Of a DNA stretch of 64,000 nucleotides, positions 1 to 7,921 are shown piece after piece; the first letter of the stretch is position 1, and the number at the start of each line of letters is the position of its first letter. The position numbers and the translations under genes are program-made. Origin of the DNA: Lutibacter sp. A64 (GTDB lineage: Bacteria; Bacteroidota; Bacteroidia; Flavobacteriales; Flavobacteriaceae); assembly GCF_022429565.1 (NCBI RefSeq), contig NZ_CP092487.1:2870001-2934000 (forward strand), written 5' to 3'. Below the pieces are notes generated by a model. That model made no database searches and had not been told where the DNA came from. It saw only the letters and a list, made by a program, of their open reading frames with translations.

Positions 1-9
1 CTAAAAAAG

Positions 10-336
10 TTAATTTTCTTCAGCATCAATCATTTTTTCAAAAAGAATTCCACCTTTAAACATTCCCTTCAAATACGGATGAATTTCTTTTCCTAAATCG
101 GTTAAACTATATTCAACTCTTGGTGGAACTTCAGGAAAAACTTTTCTATTAATTAAGTTATCTGCCTCTAACTCTTTCAACTGTTTGGTAACCATTCGCT
201 CACTAATATCTGGCAAAAGTTTTACCAATTCATTATACCTTTTGTCACCTTGAAAAAGGTGCAAAATAATAGTGCTTTTTCGCTTTCCTTTTACAACATT
301 TATAAACGTATCAATTGGACAGTAACTTTTTTTCAT
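10..336 (-). CDS. HxlR-family transcriptional regulator (YodB-like, Cys6)
   Basis: A 108-residue winged-helix protein of the HxlR family, which typically represses genes for quinone or aldehyde stress. The N-terminus reads MKKSYCP, so a Cys sits at position 6 directly before Pro, as in the thiol-switch regulator YodB of Bacillus subtilis. The typical HxlR segment VTKQLKELEADNLI is present and is followed by the wing. It is transcribed divergently from the quinone oxidoreductase at 467, with 130 bp between the two starts, so it probably controls that gene and itself. The family call is firm. The redox role is inferred from Cys6 and the neighbour. Confidence 0.88.
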   Translation of the reverse strand: MKKSYCPIDTFINVVKGKRKSTIILHLFQGDKRYNELVKLLPDISERMVTKQLKELEADNLINRKVFPEVPPRVEYSLTDLGKEIHPYLKGMFKGGILFEKMIDAEEN

Positions 337-411
337 TTTTTTTTCAGCGTTTAGACTTATATTTTAAACAATACAGCACAAAATGTTCGTTAGTGCATTA
401 ATTGTAAGCTC

Positions 412-442
412 TTGTTTACTAGTGTTTATTGATCGAAATTTG
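412..442 (+). promoter_or_regulatory. Promoter of the YhdH-type oxidoreductase gene
   Basis: A TTG at 412-414 and GAAATTTG at 435-442 (one mismatch to the Bacteroidota -7 element TAnnTTTG) are separated by 20 bp, the usual spacing. The spacer holds the palindrome ACTAGT (418-423) within TTTACTAGTGTTT, a possible site for the divergent HxlR regulator. The operator role is inference. Confidence 0.5.
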
Positions 443-466
443 TTGCTAAATTAACAAAAAGAAATT

Positions 467-1462
467 ATGATGAATGATAAATTAACCTTTAAAGCTTTTA
501 GAGTTGAAGAAGAAAATAATACATTTAGTTCAACAATAAAAGAAATGCCTTTTGAAGAATTAGCATCAGGAGAATTATTGATAAAAGTTCATTATAGTTC
601 GTTAAACTATAAAGATGCATTATCAGCAAATGGAAATAAAGGCGTAACCAAAAATTATCCACATACTCCTGGAATTGATGCTGTTGGAACCGTAGTTTCT
701 TCAACTTCAGAAAAATTTAAAAGAGACGAAAAAGTACTTGTTACAAGCTATGATTTAGGAATGAACACCAATGGAGGTTTTGCTGAATATGTAAAAGTTC
801 CAGAAAATTGGGTGGTAAAATTACCCAAAAATATTTCTATGAAAGAAGCAATGATTTTTGGAACCGCAGGTTTAACAGCTGGAATGTCAGTTTTAAAATT
901 AATTGAAACCGTAAAACCAGAAAACGGAAACGTTGTTGTTTCTGGAGCTACAGGCGGCGTTGGTTCTTTAAGCGTATTAATTTTAAATAAATTGGGCTAT
1001 AATGTAACTGCAATCACCGGAAAAGAAACCGAAAAACAATATTTTGAAAACTTAGGTGTTGAAGTAATTTCTCGAAAAGATTTTGAAGAAATGCAAAAAA
1101 GACCGCTTTTAAAACCGCTGTTTTCTGGGGGAATTGATACCGTTGGTGGTGTTATTTTAGAAAATATTATAAAAACAGTAAAACCTTTAGGCCTAGTAAC
1201 TTGTTGTGGAAATGTAGCGTCTCCAAAACTAGATTTAACAGTATTTCCGTTTATTTTAAGAGGAATTTCTTTAATTGGAATAGATTCTCAAAACTACCCA
1301 ATGAAATACAGAGAACAAGTTTGGAATAAATTGGCTAACGAATGGAAAATTAATGATTTAAACGCTAATTGTACTACCATAACTTTAGAGCAATTAAGTG
1401 AAAAATTAAACTTAATGTTAGCAGGAAAATTAAAAGGAAGAACCGTTTTAGAACTCGCATAA
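467..1462 (+). CDS. YhdH/AcuI-type NAD(P)H quinone oxidoreductase (MDR family)
   Basis: A 331-residue zinc-independent medium-chain reductase of the YhdH/YhfP/AcuI type, which reduces acryloyl-CoA or quinone-like electrophiles with NADPH. Visible features are the substrate-side motif SSLNYKD (residues 44-50), the nucleotide-binding loop GATGGVG (160-166) and the typical YhdH C-terminus ending in GRTVLEL. Full length for the family. The start lies about 25 bp after a recognisable -7 element; ATG codons at 467 and 470 are both possible. It sits divergently from an HxlR regulator with Cys6, which suggests induction by thiol-reactive compounds. The exact substrate cannot be read from the sequence. 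Confidence 0.9.
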   Translation: MMNDKLTFKAFRVEEENNTFSSTIKEMPFEELASGELLIKVHYSSLNYKDALSANGNKGVTKNYPHTPGIDAVGTVVSSTSEKFKRDEKVLVTSYDLGMNTNGGFAEYVKVPENWVVKLPKNISMKEAMIFGTAGLTAGMSVLKLIETVKPENGNVVVSGATGGVGSLSVLILNKLGYNVTAITGKETEKQYFENLGVEVISRKDFEEMQKRPLLKPLFSGGIDTVGGVILENIIKTVKPLGLVTCCGNVASPKLDLTVFPFILRGISLIGIDSQNYPMKYREQVWNKLANEWKINDLNANCTTITLEQLSEKLNLMLAGKLKGRTVLELA

Positions 1463-1486
1463 AATTAAATTTGAATTTAAATGTTT

Positions 1487-1526
1487 AAAAGACTGAAGAA
1501 ATTAAATCCTTCGGTCTTTTATATTT
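1487..1526 (+). terminator. Rho-independent terminator after the oxidoreductase
   Basis: A 12-bp stem, AAAAGACTGAAG (1487-1498) against CTTCGGTCTTTT (1509-1520), with one G-U pair, is followed by a T-rich run. It lies 25 bp after the stop codon. Confidence 0.8.
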
Positions 1527-1588
1527 TTAGTACCTTGTAATTAACTTATTTTTTTTCGACTAACAATTAAGTACTAATGTTATAAAAG

Positions 1589-2416
1589 ATGCTATACAAC
1601 GGACCAACAAACGAATATTTAAAAGTTGAATTAATTGACGCTAAAAATTGTTCAATTTTAAAAGAAAATGTTGAAAGCAGCTTAACATTAATTTGGTGTT
1701 TAGACGATACTACTGTATTAACAATTGATAATAAAAAACATCATTTCAAAAAAAATGAAATTGTTTGCTTTACAGAGTTTCATAAAATTGAAACCACTGC
1801 CATTGGTAAGCTGCAAATGATACGTTTTAATAGAGCTTTTTATTGCATTATTGATCACGATTCTGAAATTAGTTGTAAAGGAATCTTGTTTTTTGGAGCT
1901 TCACAATTACCCATTTTAAAACTTTTAAATAAAGATATAGAACCTTTTGAAACCTTGTTTAAAGTATTTAAACATGAAATGGATTCTAACGATAAATTGC
2001 AACTAGAAATGTTGCAAATGTTGTTAAAAAGATTACTTATTTTATGCACACGAATTTATAAAGAGCAACACAATTATAGTGCGCTTACCAATGCCAGTTC
2101 AGACATAGTGCGTGAATATAATTTTTTAGTTGAAATGCATTTCAAAACAAAACATTCCGTTGCTGAATATGCAGAAATTTTAAACAAATCACCTAAAACA
2201 CTTTCTAATTTGTTTTCAAAATTAGAAACAAAAACACCGCTACAGTTTATTCAAGATAGAATTATGTTAGAAACGCGAAGATTATTGCGTTATACAGACA
2301 ACTCTATTAAAGAAATTGCCTACCAAGTAGGTTACGAAGATATCCAGTCTTTTAGTCGTTTTTTTAAGAAAAATGAAGGAATTTCTCCTTCAGAATACAA
2401 AAAAATGAGCTTTTAG
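1589..2416 (+). CDS. AraC-family transcriptional regulator
   Basis: A 275-residue regulator. The N-terminal part (about 1-170) is a divergent cupin-like sensing domain. The C-terminal 95 or so residues form the two helix-turn-helix AraC domain, with SVAEYAEILNKSPKTLSNLF as first helix-turn-helix, the connecting TPLQFIQDRIMLETRRLL, and the signature IKEIAYQVGYEDIQSFSRFF followed by GISPSEYK. Downstream on the same strand lie a short Cys peptide (2508) and an AhpD-like protein (2701), which it may regulate because the gap holds a candidate promoter. Ligand unknown. Confidence 0.9.
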   Translation: MLYNGPTNEYLKVELIDAKNCSILKENVESSLTLIWCLDDTTVLTIDNKKHHFKKNEIVCFTEFHKIETTAIGKLQMIRFNRAFYCIIDHDSEISCKGILFFGASQLPILKLLNKDIEPFETLFKVFKHEMDSNDKLQLEMLQMLLKRLLILCTRIYKEQHNYSALTNASSDIVREYNFLVEMHFKTKHSVAEYAEILNKSPKTLSNLFSKLETKTPLQFIQDRIMLETRRLLRYTDNSIKEIAYQVGYEDIQSFSRFFKKNEGISPSEYKKMSF

Positions 2417-2472
2417 GAAGAATTGACAACTCCTAAGGTAATCTTGCCTAACAACAACCTGTTCTTTCGTCG

Positions 2473-2480
2473 CATCTTTG
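2473..2480 (+). promoter_or_regulatory. Candidate -7 promoter element for the Cys-peptide/AhpD-like pair
   Basis: CATCTTTG matches TAnnTTTG at seven of eight positions and lies 28 bp before the ATG at 2508, typical spacing for a short leader. No clear -33 TTG is seen at the usual distance, so an activator, perhaps the upstream AraC protein, may be needed (inference). Confidence 0.45.
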
Positions 2481-2507
2481 CACTATCAAAACGAAAAAAC
2501 AGTAATT

Positions 2508-2654
2508 ATGAAACATTTAAATACAGTAAAAGACAGCGTTTCTCTTTTAAAAGAAAACTTTACTAACAAAGCAGTTATTAATAACAATCTTAATTCAAAA
2601 GATGCTTATTGTGAAAAACATGCAATAGCAGATTATTACTGTGAAACAGAATAA
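2508..2654 (+). CDS. Small Cys-containing peptide, 48 residues, unknown
   Basis: This short open frame (ATG 2508, TAA 2652-2654) encodes 48 residues starting MKHLNTVKDSVSLLKENF and ending YCEKHAIADYYCETE. The tail holds two Cys twelve residues apart and one His. There is no signal peptide or membrane segment. It lies 28 bp after a candidate -7 promoter and 46 bp before the AhpD-like gene on the same strand, so the two may be co-transcribed. I do not recognise a family. Support is the promoter spacing and the non-random Cys-rich end; it could still be a chance frame in a leader. Confidence 0.5.
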   Translation: MKHLNTVKDSVSLLKENFTNKAVINNNLNSKDAYCEKHAIADYYCETE

Positions 2655-2700
2655 ACTTTAGAATTCTAAAAAATAATATTTAACTAAAAAAATAAAAATC

Positions 2701-3249
2701 ATGAGTAAATTTAGTATACCAACAAAAAACGAAGTATCAGAAAACAATCAAATAATTTTTGGAAACCTTGAAAAAGCATTAGGATTTGTACCTAACTTAT
2801 ATGCTTATTTTGCAAAAAATGAAACAGCATTAGGCGATTATTTAATTTTACAAAACCGCACATCTACTTTAAAAGCAAAAGAACGAGAAATTATTAATTT
2901 AGTAACAAGTCAAATTAACGGATGTCGTTATTGCCAATCTGCGCATACACAACTTGGAAAATTAAATGGTTTTTCAGAAGATGAAATTTTAGAATTAAGA
3001 GCTGGAACGGCTTCATTTAATTCAAAATATGACGCTTTAGCAAAGTTTACAGCTTCTGTTGTTGAAAACAAAGGAAAAGCTTCACAAACGGCTAAAAACG
3101 CCTTTTTTGAAGCAGGTTATACCGAAGCTAATTTAATAGATGTTGTGTTTGTAGTTGGCGATAAAATAATTAGTAATTACATACATAATTTAGCCGACTT
3201 TGCAATTGATTTTCCAATAGCAGCAGAGTTAGAAACTGCAACTGTTTAA
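2701..3249 (+). CDS. Carboxymuconolactone decarboxylase/AhpD-like peroxidase-related protein
   Basis: A 182-residue all-helical protein of the CMD/AhpD superfamily. The redox motif CRYCQSAH gives Cys75, Cys78 and His82 (CxxCxxxH), the site for alkylhydroperoxidase or thiol-disulfide activity in AhpD relatives. The preceding KEREIINLVTSQINGC is also typical. Length fits the uncharacterised peroxidase-related subgroup. It follows a 48-residue Cys peptide and an AraC regulator on the same strand and ends at a strong bidirectional terminator, suggesting a small stress-response unit. The true substrate is unknown. Confidence 0.88.
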   Translation: MSKFSIPTKNEVSENNQIIFGNLEKALGFVPNLYAYFAKNETALGDYLILQNRTSTLKAKEREIINLVTSQINGCRYCQSAHTQLGKLNGFSEDEILELRAGTASFNSKYDALAKFTASVVENKGKASQTAKNAFFEAGYTEANLIDVVFVVGDKIISNYIHNLADFAIDFPIAAELETATV

Positions 3250-3266
3250 ATTGTAATTTTTACCCA

Positions 3267-3303
3267 ATAAAAAAGCCAAAGAATAATTCTTTGGCTTTTT
3301 TTT
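3267..3303. terminator. Bidirectional terminator between convergent genes
   Basis: GCCAAAGAA (3275-3283) pairs perfectly with TTCTTTGGC (3287-3295), with an A-run before and T-run after. It serves the AhpD-like gene on the plus strand and the small operon ending at 3325 on the minus strand. Confidence 0.85.
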
Positions 3304-3324
3304 GTGTTTTAAAATTTGAAAGTA

Positions 3325-3660
3325 TTAAAATAAATAACCCAAAAAATAATCTAGTGCTCTAAAAACTATAGCAATAGCAAAAACAATTAATAAAAATCCA
3401 AGACAACCATTTTTTGGAGATTCAATAATTGGTTTTTCATTTTTATAAAGGTCAACTACAACTCCACTAAATCCAAAACCTATCACCATTTTACATTCAA
3501 CTTCTTGCTCATTTTCTTTAATCTTAAATGTATGTGTTGCTCCAAAGATTGAATATATTTCCGAAACAATTTCACCATTAACTTTAACGGTTTCCTTCCC
3601 TAAAAAAGAATTAAATACTTCAATTTTGTTATCATCTAAATATACAGTGGTAAATTTCAT
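3325..3660 (-). CDS. Hypothetical membrane-anchored protein, 111 residues
   Basis: Unknown protein beginning MKFTTVYLDDNKIEVFNS. The first 80 or so residues look like a beta-rich soluble domain; residues about 88-108 (CLGFLLIVFAIAIVFRALDYF) form one C-terminal membrane segment. The ATG at 3660 is preferred because the longer frame up to 3720 would run 35 bp into the upstream XRE-type regulator gene, while this start leaves a 25-bp gap. Last gene of the small minus-strand operon that starts at 4447. No function can be assigned. Confidence 0.7.
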   Translation of the reverse strand: MKFTTVYLDDNKIEVFNSFLGKETVKVNGEIVSEIYSIFGATHTFKIKENEQEVECKMVIGFGFSGVVVDLYKNEKPIIESPKNGCLGFLLIVFAIAIVFRALDYFLGYLF

Positions 3661-3685
3661 TTTGTTTTTATTGGTTAAATAATAA

Positions 3686-3886
3686 TTAATCTTCTTCTTC
3701 AATATCAAATAAATATTCAACGGTAACTTTAAAAAAACGAGCCATTTTTATGGCCAATGTTACTGACGGATTGAATTTATTTTTTTCAATGGCGTGAATT
3801 GTTTGTCTTGAAACACCCAATTCATCAGCCAATTGCGCTTGTGTTAAATCGTGTCGAGCACGTTCTACTTTAATTAGGTTTTTCAT
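3686..3886 (-). CDS. XRE-family helix-turn-helix regulator (short, YozG-like)
   Basis: A 66-residue Cro/C1-type repressor consisting only of the DNA-binding domain. The helix-turn-helix is LTQAQLADELGVSRQTIHAIE, followed by the usual NPSVTLAIKMARFFKVTVEYLF. Such short regulators usually sit beside genes for small membrane proteins and control them, which matches this operon of small membrane proteins on both sides. It probably autoregulates from the promoter at 4465-4494. Confidence 0.9.
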   Translation of the reverse strand: MKNLIKVERARHDLTQAQLADELGVSRQTIHAIEKNKFNPSVTLAIKMARFFKVTVEYLFDIEEED

Positions 3887-3980
3887 TTTTTAGAGTTGTT
3901 TCAGTTATAAAAATAATTAATAAAGCTATGAACAGAACGGTAATTAAAAATGTTAAGTTTAATTTTAATAAAACTAACAT
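3870..3980 (-). CDS. Possible 36-residue membrane peptide overlapping the XRE gene
   Basis: An ATG at 3978-3980 opens a 36-codon frame (MLVLLKLNLTFLITVLFIAL at the start) that is almost entirely one hydrophobic helix, and its stop lies 17 bp inside the XRE regulator gene. The position between two operon genes and the clear membrane helix favour a real small protein translationally coupled to the regulator. AT-rich DNA readily gives Leu/Ile-rich chance frames, so confidence is low. Confidence 0.35.
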   Translation of the reverse strand: MLVLLKLNLTFLITVLFIALLIIFITETTLKNEKPN

Positions 3981-3982
3981 AA

Positions 3983-4447
3983 CTAATAAATTCTTTTTTT
4001 AATGAAGAACGTGATTAAGTAAAAATACATAAACAAGGTTACAAAATAATCGATAGTTAGTTTAATTTCCTCTGAAAATGCATACAATAAAATTGAAATT
4101 AGTATTCCAACAATGGCTGTTAGCTGATACGATTCCAATCTTAACTGATTGATATAATCATCCTCCACTTTTTCTTTTGAAAGCATATACATTAAAATAC
4201 CCAAAATTGAAAGTGCATCTAAATAACGCAATGTTTTTGCTCCAAAAAAATCTTTAAAAGTAGTAATATGTTCAATTTGTGAAACAACGTGTTCTTTATT
4301 AGCTATTTTCTCATCAATGGGTTGAAAAGAGTTATAACCATCACAAAAACCATTTACAAAATCATCTCCAGCAGCAATAAATGAAAAGACAATAAAAACT
4401 GTCAACCCTAATTTTTTACACCAATTTGGTAGTATTTGTAGTTTCAT
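3983..4447 (-). CDS. Hypothetical integral membrane protein, 154 residues
   Basis: Unknown protein with about four membrane segments: residues about 12-27, 78-92, 107-123 and 130-147. A loop with FQPIDEKIANKEHVVSQIEHITTF lies between the first two. It resembles the DUF2975-type small membrane proteins often found next to short XRE regulators, but I cannot confirm the family. First gene of a minus-strand operon behind a good promoter (4465-4494). Confidence 0.72.
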   Translation of the reverse strand: MKLQILPNWCKKLGLTVFIVFSFIAAGDDFVNGFCDGYNSFQPIDEKIANKEHVVSQIEHITTFKDFFGAKTLRYLDALSILGILMYMLSKEKVEDDYINQLRLESYQLTAIVGILISILLYAFSEEIKLTIDYFVTLFMYFYLITFFIKKRIY

Positions 4448-4464
4448 AATCTATTATTTTTATA

Positions 4465-4494
4465 CAAATGTAAATAATACTTTACATTATGCAA
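4465..4494 (-). promoter_or_regulatory. Promoter of the small XRE-regulator operon
   Basis: On the minus strand, TACATTTG (4472-4465) matches TAnnTTTG exactly, and TTG (4494-4492) lies 19 bp upstream. The start codon at 4447 follows 17 bp after the -7 element. Confidence 0.7.
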
Positions 4495-4536
4495 TAAAAA
4501 ATAGATTAATATTTAGTTTTGGAGTTTTTAGTAAAT

Positions 4537-4566
4537 AAAAAAACCGAAGAATAATTCTTCGGCTTT
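4537..4566. terminator. Terminator of the seven-gene redox operon (bidirectional)
   Basis: CCGAAGAA (4544-4551) pairs with TTCTTCGG (4555-4562), with A-rich and T-rich flanks. Read on the minus strand it follows the last gene of the TetR-controlled operon (stop at 4656) and ends in a T-run. Confidence 0.8.
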
Positions 4567-4623
4567 TTCTGTTTTTTATCAACCTGAATCATCAAACAAT
4601 TAGATTATCAGAATAATGTAATA

Positions 4624-4638
4624 CTGAAATAAATTCAG
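4624..4638. repeat. Dispersed palindrome CTGAAATAAATTCAG, copy 1
   Basis: The core CTGAAATAAATTCAG forms a 5-bp stem. The same core recurs inside the longer palindrome at 10684-10704 and, inverted and expanded, at 30724-30787. All copies are intergenic. Confidence 0.6.
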
Positions 4639-4655
4639 CATAATGTCAGGTTATT

Positions 4656-5816
4656 TTAATAACTCATTTCAACAATTTTTTCAACCATTGTTGGTGTTAC
4701 TTTTCCGTGTTCGCCTAAACCTTTCCAACCACGTTCTTCAAATCGTTTTGAAATTATTTCAGCAGTTCCTTTGTAATCTTCGGTATATTCAGAAAGTTTT
4801 GTTTCAATTCCTAATGAATGGAAAAACGCTGTTGTTTTTTCAATTCCCGCTGTTGCTTTTTCTTCTAAAGTTCCTTCCGTAACATTCCAAACACGTGTTG
4901 CATACTGCGCTAGTTTTTCTTTTTTATCTTCTAAATTTACTGAGTAATGACTTTCAGTAATAATTGCCAATGTACGTGCGTGATCAATACCAAATAAAGC
5001 TGTTAATTCGTGTCCAATTGCGTGAATAGCCCAGTCACTTGGAACTCCTTGTTGAATTAATCCATTCAACGCCATAGTACAACTCCACATAAAGTTAGAA
5101 GCCGTATTATAATCAAACTCTTCTTTTAACATTGTTGGAGCAATTTCAACAATAGTTTGTAGAATACTCTCTGCAAAACGATCTTGTAATTTTGCATCAA
5201 CAGGATACGTCATATATTGTTCTAAAACATGCGTAAAAGAATCCGCTAATCCATTTGCAATTTGACGTTTTGGAATAGATTTTACAACTTCAGGATCTAA
5301 AATTGAAAACTGAGGAAATAATCCTGGTCCGCCCATGGCGAATTTTTCTTTGATTTCAGCTCTTGTAATTACCGCACCCGAATTCATTTCTGATCCTGTT
5401 GCAGGTAAGGTAAGTACTGTTCCAAAAGGCATTCCTTCTAATGTACGAATGTTTTTAGATAAAATATCCCAAGGCTCTTCACCTTCATATAAGGCTGCTG
5501 CGGATAAAAATTTGGTTCCATCAATTACAGAACCTCCACCTACAGCTAATAAATACGTGATTTTTTCAGCTTTAATAATAGTTAAAGCTTCCATTAAAAC
5601 ATCGTATTCTGGATTTGCTGGAATTCCACCAAATTCAATCACTTCAAATTTAGAAAGTGCTTTGGAAACTTGTTCGTAAACACCATTCTTTTTAATACTA
5701 CCTCCTCCGAAAAGCATTAATACTTTTGCATTTTCTGGAATTTCAGTAGCAAGATTTTCTATTTGATTTTTACCAAATAAAATTTTTGTCGGATTTTTAT
5801 ATTGAAAATTATTCAT
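4656..5816 (-). CDS. Iron-containing alcohol dehydrogenase, YqhD/Bdh type
   Basis: A 386-residue group III alcohol dehydrogenase, similar in plan to NADPH-dependent aldehyde reductase YqhD, which reduces short toxic aldehydes. Expected metal ligands are present: Asp192 and His196 (ADSFTH), His265 (DWAIHAIGHE) and His279 (GIDHA). GGGS (38-41) and GGGSVIDG (93-100) form the cofactor site. Full length. Last gene of the TetR-led operon, 22 bp after the CurA-type gene, followed by a terminator. The context with Ohr and a nitroreductase supports a role in aldehyde detoxification rather than fermentation (inference). Confidence 0.92.
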   Translation of the reverse strand: MNNFQYKNPTKILFGKNQIENLATEIPENAKVLMLFGGGSIKKNGVYEQVSKALSKFEVIEFGGIPANPEYDVLMEALTIIKAEKITYLLAVGGGSVIDGTKFLSAAALYEGEEPWDILSKNIRTLEGMPFGTVLTLPATGSEMNSGAVITRAEIKEKFAMGGPGLFPQFSILDPEVVKSIPKRQIANGLADSFTHVLEQYMTYPVDAKLQDRFAESILQTIVEIAPTMLKEEFDYNTASNFMWSCTMALNGLIQQGVPSDWAIHAIGHELTALFGIDHARTLAIITESHYSVNLEDKKEKLAQYATRVWNVTEGTLEEKATAGIEKTTAFFHSLGIETKLSEYTEDYKGTAEIISKRFEERGWKGLGEHGKVTPTMVEKIVEMSY

Positions 5817-5838
5817 AATAAATATTTTAATAGATTAT

Positions 5839-6834
5839 TTATATTTTAACTAGCATTTTACCACTATTTTTTCCATCAAAAAGATCTAAAAACGCCTGAG
5901 GAATTGTATCGAAACCTTCAACAACAGTTTCTGCATACGTTAATTTACCTTCAGCTAGCCATTGTGATAATTGTTGTAAGGCTTTAGGAAATTGTTTAGC
6001 ATAATTAGAAACAATAAAACCTTGCATTAAAGCACTATTTTTCACTAAAAATGGTTGTACGCTAATGCTTGTTGGTAATTCTGTAGTATTGTAAACAGAT
6101 ATGGCACCGCAAATAATAATACGCGCAAATTTGTTGATATTAAATAAAACAGCATCAGAAATTGGACCACCAACATTATCAAAATAAATATCTACACCAT
6201 TTGGAGCTGCTTTTTTAATGGCTTCTGCCATATTTTTAGTTGTGTTGTAATTAATTGCTTCATTAAAACCAAGTGATGATTTTAGCATATCTACCTTTTC
6301 GTCAGTTCCTGCAATACCAATTACTTTACAGCCTAACAATTTAGCAACTTGACCAACTACACTTCCTACAGCGCCAGCGGCACCAGAAATAACAATAGTT
6401 TCCCCTTTTTTAGGTTTTCCTATTTCTGTTAAACCTAAATACGCTGTTAAACCAGTCATTCCTAATACACCTAAATATGTTGAAAGTGGTGCTTTTGAAG
6501 CATCTACTTTTAATAATCCTTCACCTGTAGACTTTTGAAATTCTTTCCAAGCTAATAATCCACTTACAAAATCACCTTTTTTAAAATTCTCATTTTTAGA
6601 ATCTACAACCTCAGCAACAATACCTGATGAAATTGGTTTATGTAATTCAAATGGCGGTACATAAGATTTTGCATCGCTCATTCTTCCTCTTAAATAAGGA
6701 TCTACAGATACATAGTTTGTTTTTAAAAGGATTTCTCCTGCTGCTATTGTTTCTATTTCATTTGAAACAAATTTAAAGTCCGATAATTGCGGTTTCCCAA
6801 CAGGTCTTTTATCTAATAAAATTGTTTTGTTCAT
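5839..6834 (-). CDS. NADP-dependent oxidoreductase, CurA/LTB4-dehydrogenase type
   Basis: A 331-residue medium-chain reductase of the double-bond (alkenal/one) reductase group, which saturates alpha,beta-unsaturated carbonyls with NADPH. Signatures are VDPYLRGRM (44-52), SSGIVAEVV, the dinucleotide loop GAAGAVGS (151-158) and GVDIYFDNVGG. The start at 6834 (MNKTILLDKRP) is chosen because the longer frame to 6867 would overlap the Ohr gene; this start leaves a 10-bp gap. Sixth gene of the operon. The substrate is probably a reactive enal or enone, by family. Confidence 0.9.
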   Translation of the reverse strand: MNKTILLDKRPVGKPQLSDFKFVSNEIETIAAGEILLKTNYVSVDPYLRGRMSDAKSYVPPFELHKPISSGIVAEVVDSKNENFKKGDFVSGLLAWKEFQKSTGEGLLKVDASKAPLSTYLGVLGMTGLTAYLGLTEIGKPKKGETIVISGAAGAVGSVVGQVAKLLGCKVIGIAGTDEKVDMLKSSLGFNEAINYNTTKNMAEAIKKAAPNGVDIYFDNVGGPISDAVLFNINKFARIIICGAISVYNTTELPTSISVQPFLVKNSALMQGFIVSNYAKQFPKALQQLSQWLAEGKLTYAETVVEGFDTIPQAFLDLFDGKNSGKMLVKI

Positions 6835-6844
6835 TATACTTAGT

Positions 6845-7267
6845 TTAAAGTTGAATAATTTCAACATTAATATTTCCTTTTGTAGCTTTAGAATATGGAC
6901 AGACTCTATGTGCAGCCGAAATAATTTTTTTAGATTCTTGTGCAGATAAATTAGCTATTTTTACTTTAATAATTGCTGAAAGTCCAACACTTCCACCTTC
7001 TTGAGCACCTAAAGTAACCTCAACAGTTGTTGTAGAATCAACTTCTATGTTTTTATTTTTAGCAACCATAATAATGGCATTGTCAAAACATGCAGCCCAA
7101 CCAGCTGCAAATAATTGTTCTGGATTGGTATATCCATTTTCTTGTCCGCCAAATTCTACAGGTACAGATACTTTTAAATCTAATACACCATCATTGGTTT
7201 TTACCTCACCACTTCTACCACCTTTTGCGGTAGCAATAGCAGTATAATTATTTTCTTTTGTAGACAT
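6845..7267 (-). CDS. Ohr-type organic hydroperoxide reductase (OsmC/Ohr family)
   Basis: A 140-residue thiol peroxidase that reduces organic hydroperoxides. Expected catalytic residues are in place: Arg19 (GGRSG), Glu50 (TNPEQL), Cys60 (GWAACFDNA) and Cys123 in RVCPYSKATKGN. Length and residue numbers match characterised Ohr proteins within a residue or two. The start at 7267 is preferred: the longer frame to 7282 uses a non-ATG codon and overlaps the nitroreductase gene. Lies 7 bp after that gene. Canonical ohr genes are often under the MarR regulator OhrR; here the operon carries a TetR regulator instead. Confidence 0.93.
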   Translation of the reverse strand: MSTKENNYTAIATAKGGRSGEVKTNDGVLDLKVSVPVEFGGQENGYTNPEQLFAAGWAACFDNAIIMVAKNKNIEVDSTTTVEVTLGAQEGGSVGLSAIIKVKIANLSAQESKKIISAAHRVCPYSKATKGNINVEIIQL

Positions 7268-7274
7268 TTTAAAT

Positions 7275-7907
7275 TTATTCAATAACAGTTACTAAATCTT
7301 CAGTACTTTTTCTAACTTTTACCAAATTAACTAACCAGTCTTTATCTGCATCTCTATAACCGATTGGTAATATTACTGCACTGCGTAAACCTTTTTCACG
7401 TAAACCTAAAATTTTATCTACAGCTTCAGGTTCAAAACCTTCAATTGGTGTTGCATCTACACCTTCATAAGCAGCGGCAATTATAGCTGCGCTAAATGCA
7501 ATGTAAGCTTGTTTTGCAGCGTGATTAAAGTTGATTTCAGTATCTTGTTTTGGGTAAGAACTTAGTAACATTTGACGGTAATTTTCCCAACCTTCATTTT
7601 TAAATCCACGAATTTCATTTGTAAGATCAAACATTTTGTTAATTCTGTCTTCGGTATACGTATCCCAAGCGGCAAACACTAACAAGTGAGAACAGTCTGT
7701 AATTACACTTTGGTTCCAAGCTACTGGTTTAATTGCTTCTTTAATAGCTTGATTTTTAACTACAATTATTTCAAAAGGTTGCAATCCGCTTGATGTTGGT
7801 GCTAAACGCGCTGCTTCAATGATGTTTGCAATTTTTTCTTCTGACACCTTTTCTCCATTCATTGCTTTTGCTGCGTATCTCCAGTTTAATTTATCTAATA
7901 ATTCCAT
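7275..7907 (-). CDS. Nitroreductase-family NAD(P)H-dependent oxidoreductase (NfsB-like)
   Basis: A 210-residue FMN enzyme of the nitroreductase family. The N-terminal NWRYAAKAMN and ARLAPTSSGLQPFEIIVV, and the C-terminal ILPIGYRDADKDW, are characteristic; length is typical of NfsB/YfkO relatives. Such enzymes reduce nitro compounds and quinones by two electrons. Fourth gene of the TetR-led operon, 14 bp after the NAD(P)-binding protein and 7 bp before Ohr. The substrate is unknown. Confidence 0.92.
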   Translation of the reverse strand: MELLDKLNWRYAAKAMNGEKVSEEKIANIIEAARLAPTSSGLQPFEIIVVKNQAIKEAIKPVAWNQSVITDCSHLLVFAAWDTYTEDRINKMFDLTNEIRGFKNEGWENYRQMLLSSYPKQDTEINFNHAAKQAYIAFSAAIIAAAYEGVDATPIEGFEPEAVDKILGLREKGLRSAVILPIGYRDADKDWLVNLVKVRKSTEDLVTVIE

Positions 7908-7921
7908 TTATTTTTATTTTT

